NCBI GenBank assembly: GCA_903953065.1 | Contig: CAJBIG010000240.1 | Span: forward strand, 1 to 5,689 | DNA length: 5,689 nt | Direction of reading: 5' to 3' | DNA from: an uncultured Solirubrobacterales bacterium | GTDB lineage: Bacteria > Actinomycetota > Thermoleophilia > Solirubrobacterales > Solirubrobacteraceae | Shown here: positions 5,247 to 5,689 of the stretch, piece after piece | Layout of the letters: each line of letters starts with the position of its first letter | Position numbering within the stretch: the first letter of the stretch is position 1 | Made by a program: the position numbers and the translations under genes | The notes under the pieces: generated by a model | What the model was told of the DNA's origin: nothing | Databases searched by the model: none | Seen by the model: only the letters and a program-made list of their open reading frames with translations

Positions 5247-5689
5247 ATGTCAGAACCCGGCTTCACTACCGATCAACGCGAGCGCGAGAGCTCCGGTGCC
5301 CACCCATACGGGCGCTACCTCGAAGAGTTTGAGGTAGGTGACGTCTATAAGCATTGGCCGGCCAAGACCGTGACCGAGTCGGACGACCATCTCTTCTGCT
5401 TGATCACGATGAACCACCACCCGCTGCACCTCAACGACGTTTACGCCGCAGGGTCGCAGCAGAAGCGCAACGTCGTTGTGGGCCCGCTGGTCTATTCGTT
5501 GGCGCTTGGAATGAGCGTCAGCGACGTCTCCGGCAAGGCGATCGCGAACCTCGCGACCGAGGAGCTAAGCCACCCCAATCCGGTCTTCCACGGTGACACG
5601 CTGTTCTGCGAAACAGAGGTTTTGGAGAAGAAGGAATCGAAGAGCAAGCCCGACCGCGGCGTCGTGAAGGTTCACACCCGCGTCTTCAA
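5247..5689 (+). CDS. MaoC-family acyl-CoA hydratase, probable mesaconyl-CoA (beta-methylmalyl-CoA) hydratase, 3' end outside the window
   Basis: The first 147 residues of a hot-dog-fold enoyl-CoA hydratase. I read YGRYLEEFEVGDVYKHWP (21-38), TVTESDDHLFCLITM (41-55), the active-site stretch NHHPLH (56-61), GPLVYSLALGMSVSDVSG (79-96), then HPNPVFHGDTLF (109-120) and ETEVLEKKESKS. This is the pattern of short MaoC dehydratases that occur beside CitE-like lyases and hydrate mesaconyl-CoA or related C5 enoyl-CoAs. The general-base His61 is present; the usual Asp of the D-x-N-P-x-H motif is Asn56 and the usual Asn is His58. The ATG at 5247 is the first in-frame start. A GGAG lies 13 bases upstream, somewhat far. 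Read together with the divergent lyase, the likely reactions are mesaconyl-CoA <-> beta-methylmalyl-CoA <-> propionyl-CoA + glyoxylate. Itaconyl-CoA hydratase is the alternative. The frame is still open at the window end, and about 10-40 more residues would complete a single-domain enzyme. Confidence 0.88.
   Translation, partial: MSEPGFTTDQRERESSGAHPYGRYLEEFEVGDVYKHWPAKTVTESDDHLFCLITMNHHPLHLNDVYAAGSQQKRNVVVGPLVYSLALGMSVSDVSGKAIANLATEELSHPNPVFHGDTLFCETEVLEKKESKSKPDRGVVKVHTRVF

Noticed and set aside
4762..5337. Plus-strand frame of 191 residues covering the lyase 5' part and the divergent gap
   Set aside because: Antisense to the conserved lyase sequence and out of frame with the MaoC gene; no domain.

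Overview
The window is GC-rich, gene-dense bacterial DNA with tightly packed genes, start/stop overlaps and candidate leaderless starts. This style, together with the protein families, suggests an actinobacterial genome (Thermoleophilia-like is my best guess) or possibly a Chloroflexota one. That is an inference from general character, not from a marker gene. Eight protein genes can be supported. No RNA gene, insertion sequence or CRISPR array is visible.

Layout. At 52-429 (minus) lies a TetR-type regulator ended early by an in-frame TGA. It is divergent from a small DUF1622 membrane protein at 504-914 (plus). After an 80-bp convergent gap comes a minus-strand operon read from 3362 down to 995: a SucC-like beta subunit, a SucD alpha subunit (ATGA overlap), and an 80-residue ferredoxin with a single [4Fe-4S] ligand set (TAATG overlap). 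Divergent from sucC, with 35 bp between start codons, is a YoaK/DUF1275 membrane protein at 3398-4165 (plus). Its tail overlaps the tail of a malyl-CoA/beta-methylmalyl-CoA lyase at 4098-5147 (minus). Divergent from the lyase is a MaoC-type enoyl-CoA hydratase at 5247 (plus), which runs off the window.

Function. The lyase closely resembles, from memory, the Chloroflexus enzyme of the 3-hydroxypropionate bi-cycle. A MaoC hydratase beside it suggests mesaconyl-CoA <-> beta-methylmalyl-CoA <-> propionyl-CoA + glyoxylate, or the analogous citramalyl-CoA/malyl-CoA reactions. The SucCD-type ligase nearby could supply or consume the CoA thioester (succinyl-CoA or, more speculatively, malyl-CoA). Its beta subunit departs from the classical succinyl-CoA synthetase sequence in several C-terminal motifs, so its substrate is open. 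The coupled ferredoxin is an unusual partner and is probably the least ordinary part of the window.

Regulation. Promoter-like elements overlap face to face between sucC and the YoaK gene. A TTGACA box lies in the lyase/hydratase gap. In both places the longest open frame begins at a TTG that is better read as part of a -35 box, so I chose shorter starts.
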